Origin: JBHENC01 sp051000345
GTDB lineage: Bacteria > Acidobacteriota > Blastocatellia > Pyrinomonadales > Pyrinomonadaceae
Direction of reading: 5' to 3'
Length of the DNA: 5,439 bases
Assembly (NCBI GenBank): GCA_051000345.1
Contig: JBPCOJ010000048.1
Coordinates: 1-5,439, forward strand
The notes under the pieces were generated by a model that was given only the letters and a program-made list of their open reading frames with translations, was not told the DNA's origin and ran no database searches. Position numbers and translations under genes: made by a program. Every line of letters begins with the position of its first letter. Positions within the stretch are counted from its first letter, which is position 1. Positions 5,414 to 5,439 of the stretch are shown piece by piece.

Positions 5414-5439
5414 GCAAAAAGCTTGACACACAAGGGGGA

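Noticed and set aside
5231..5431. Minus-strand 66-codon frame upstream of the mutase gene
   Set aside because: It has a GTG start without a ribosome binding site, Cys/Leu-rich sequence unlike any known family, and overlaps the likely regulatory region.

Overview
All supported genes in this 5.4 kb bacterial window lie on the minus strand, so the transcriptional order runs from high to low coordinates. The flanking genes are GC-rich and are ordinary metabolic or transport genes: sample rows gave 37/60 G+C at 1801-1860 and 41/60 at 4261-4320. The block at about 2316-3493 is visibly AT-rich (21/60 at 2341-2400, 25/60 at 3181-3240). A stand-alone, archaeal-type methylmalonyl-CoA mutase large subunit next to OppD/OppF ATPases would fit Acidobacteriota or similar soil/thermal lineages, but the taxon cannot be fixed from this window.

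Layout in transcription order: (1) 5158-5439, a non-coding leader with a 15-bp palindrome and only weak promoter candidates; (2) 3547-5157, the methylmalonyl-CoA mutase catalytic subunit without its B12-binding domain; (3) 3432-3546, an intergenic stretch with a good sigma-70-like promoter; (4) 3003-3431 and 2314-2991, two small tandem genes that both carry the same nucleoside 2-deoxyribosyltransferase-like (TIR-like Rossmann) core; (5) 1279-2310 and 191-1282, oppD and oppF, which overlap by ATGA; (6) 1-86, the N-terminal 28 codons of an ORF resembling the start of an IS630-type helix-turn-helix transposase, cut by the window edge.

The most interesting part is the two-gene cassette. Its proteins share an AD-xIIAD-(x4)-NPNV-x-YELG-x-AHA core. 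With starts chosen from Shine-Dalgarno sites, this core falls at identical residue numbers in both proteins. Such folds cleave nucleosides or NAD-like molecules, or bind nucleotides, and occur in bacterial immune and signalling modules, so a defence-type role is plausible but unproven. The cassette looks inserted between the mutase gene and oppD. An 8-bp direct repeat flanks it, and outside that lies a 9-bp inverted repeat. Deleting the segment plus one repeat copy rebuilds a perfect 9-bp-stem, 6-nt-loop hairpin directly at the oppD start. The insert appears to carry its own promoter at its edge, its last stop codon is completed by flanking sequence, and the ribosome binding site of oppD lies in its last codons. 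Expression of oppDF is therefore probably now tied to the cassette.
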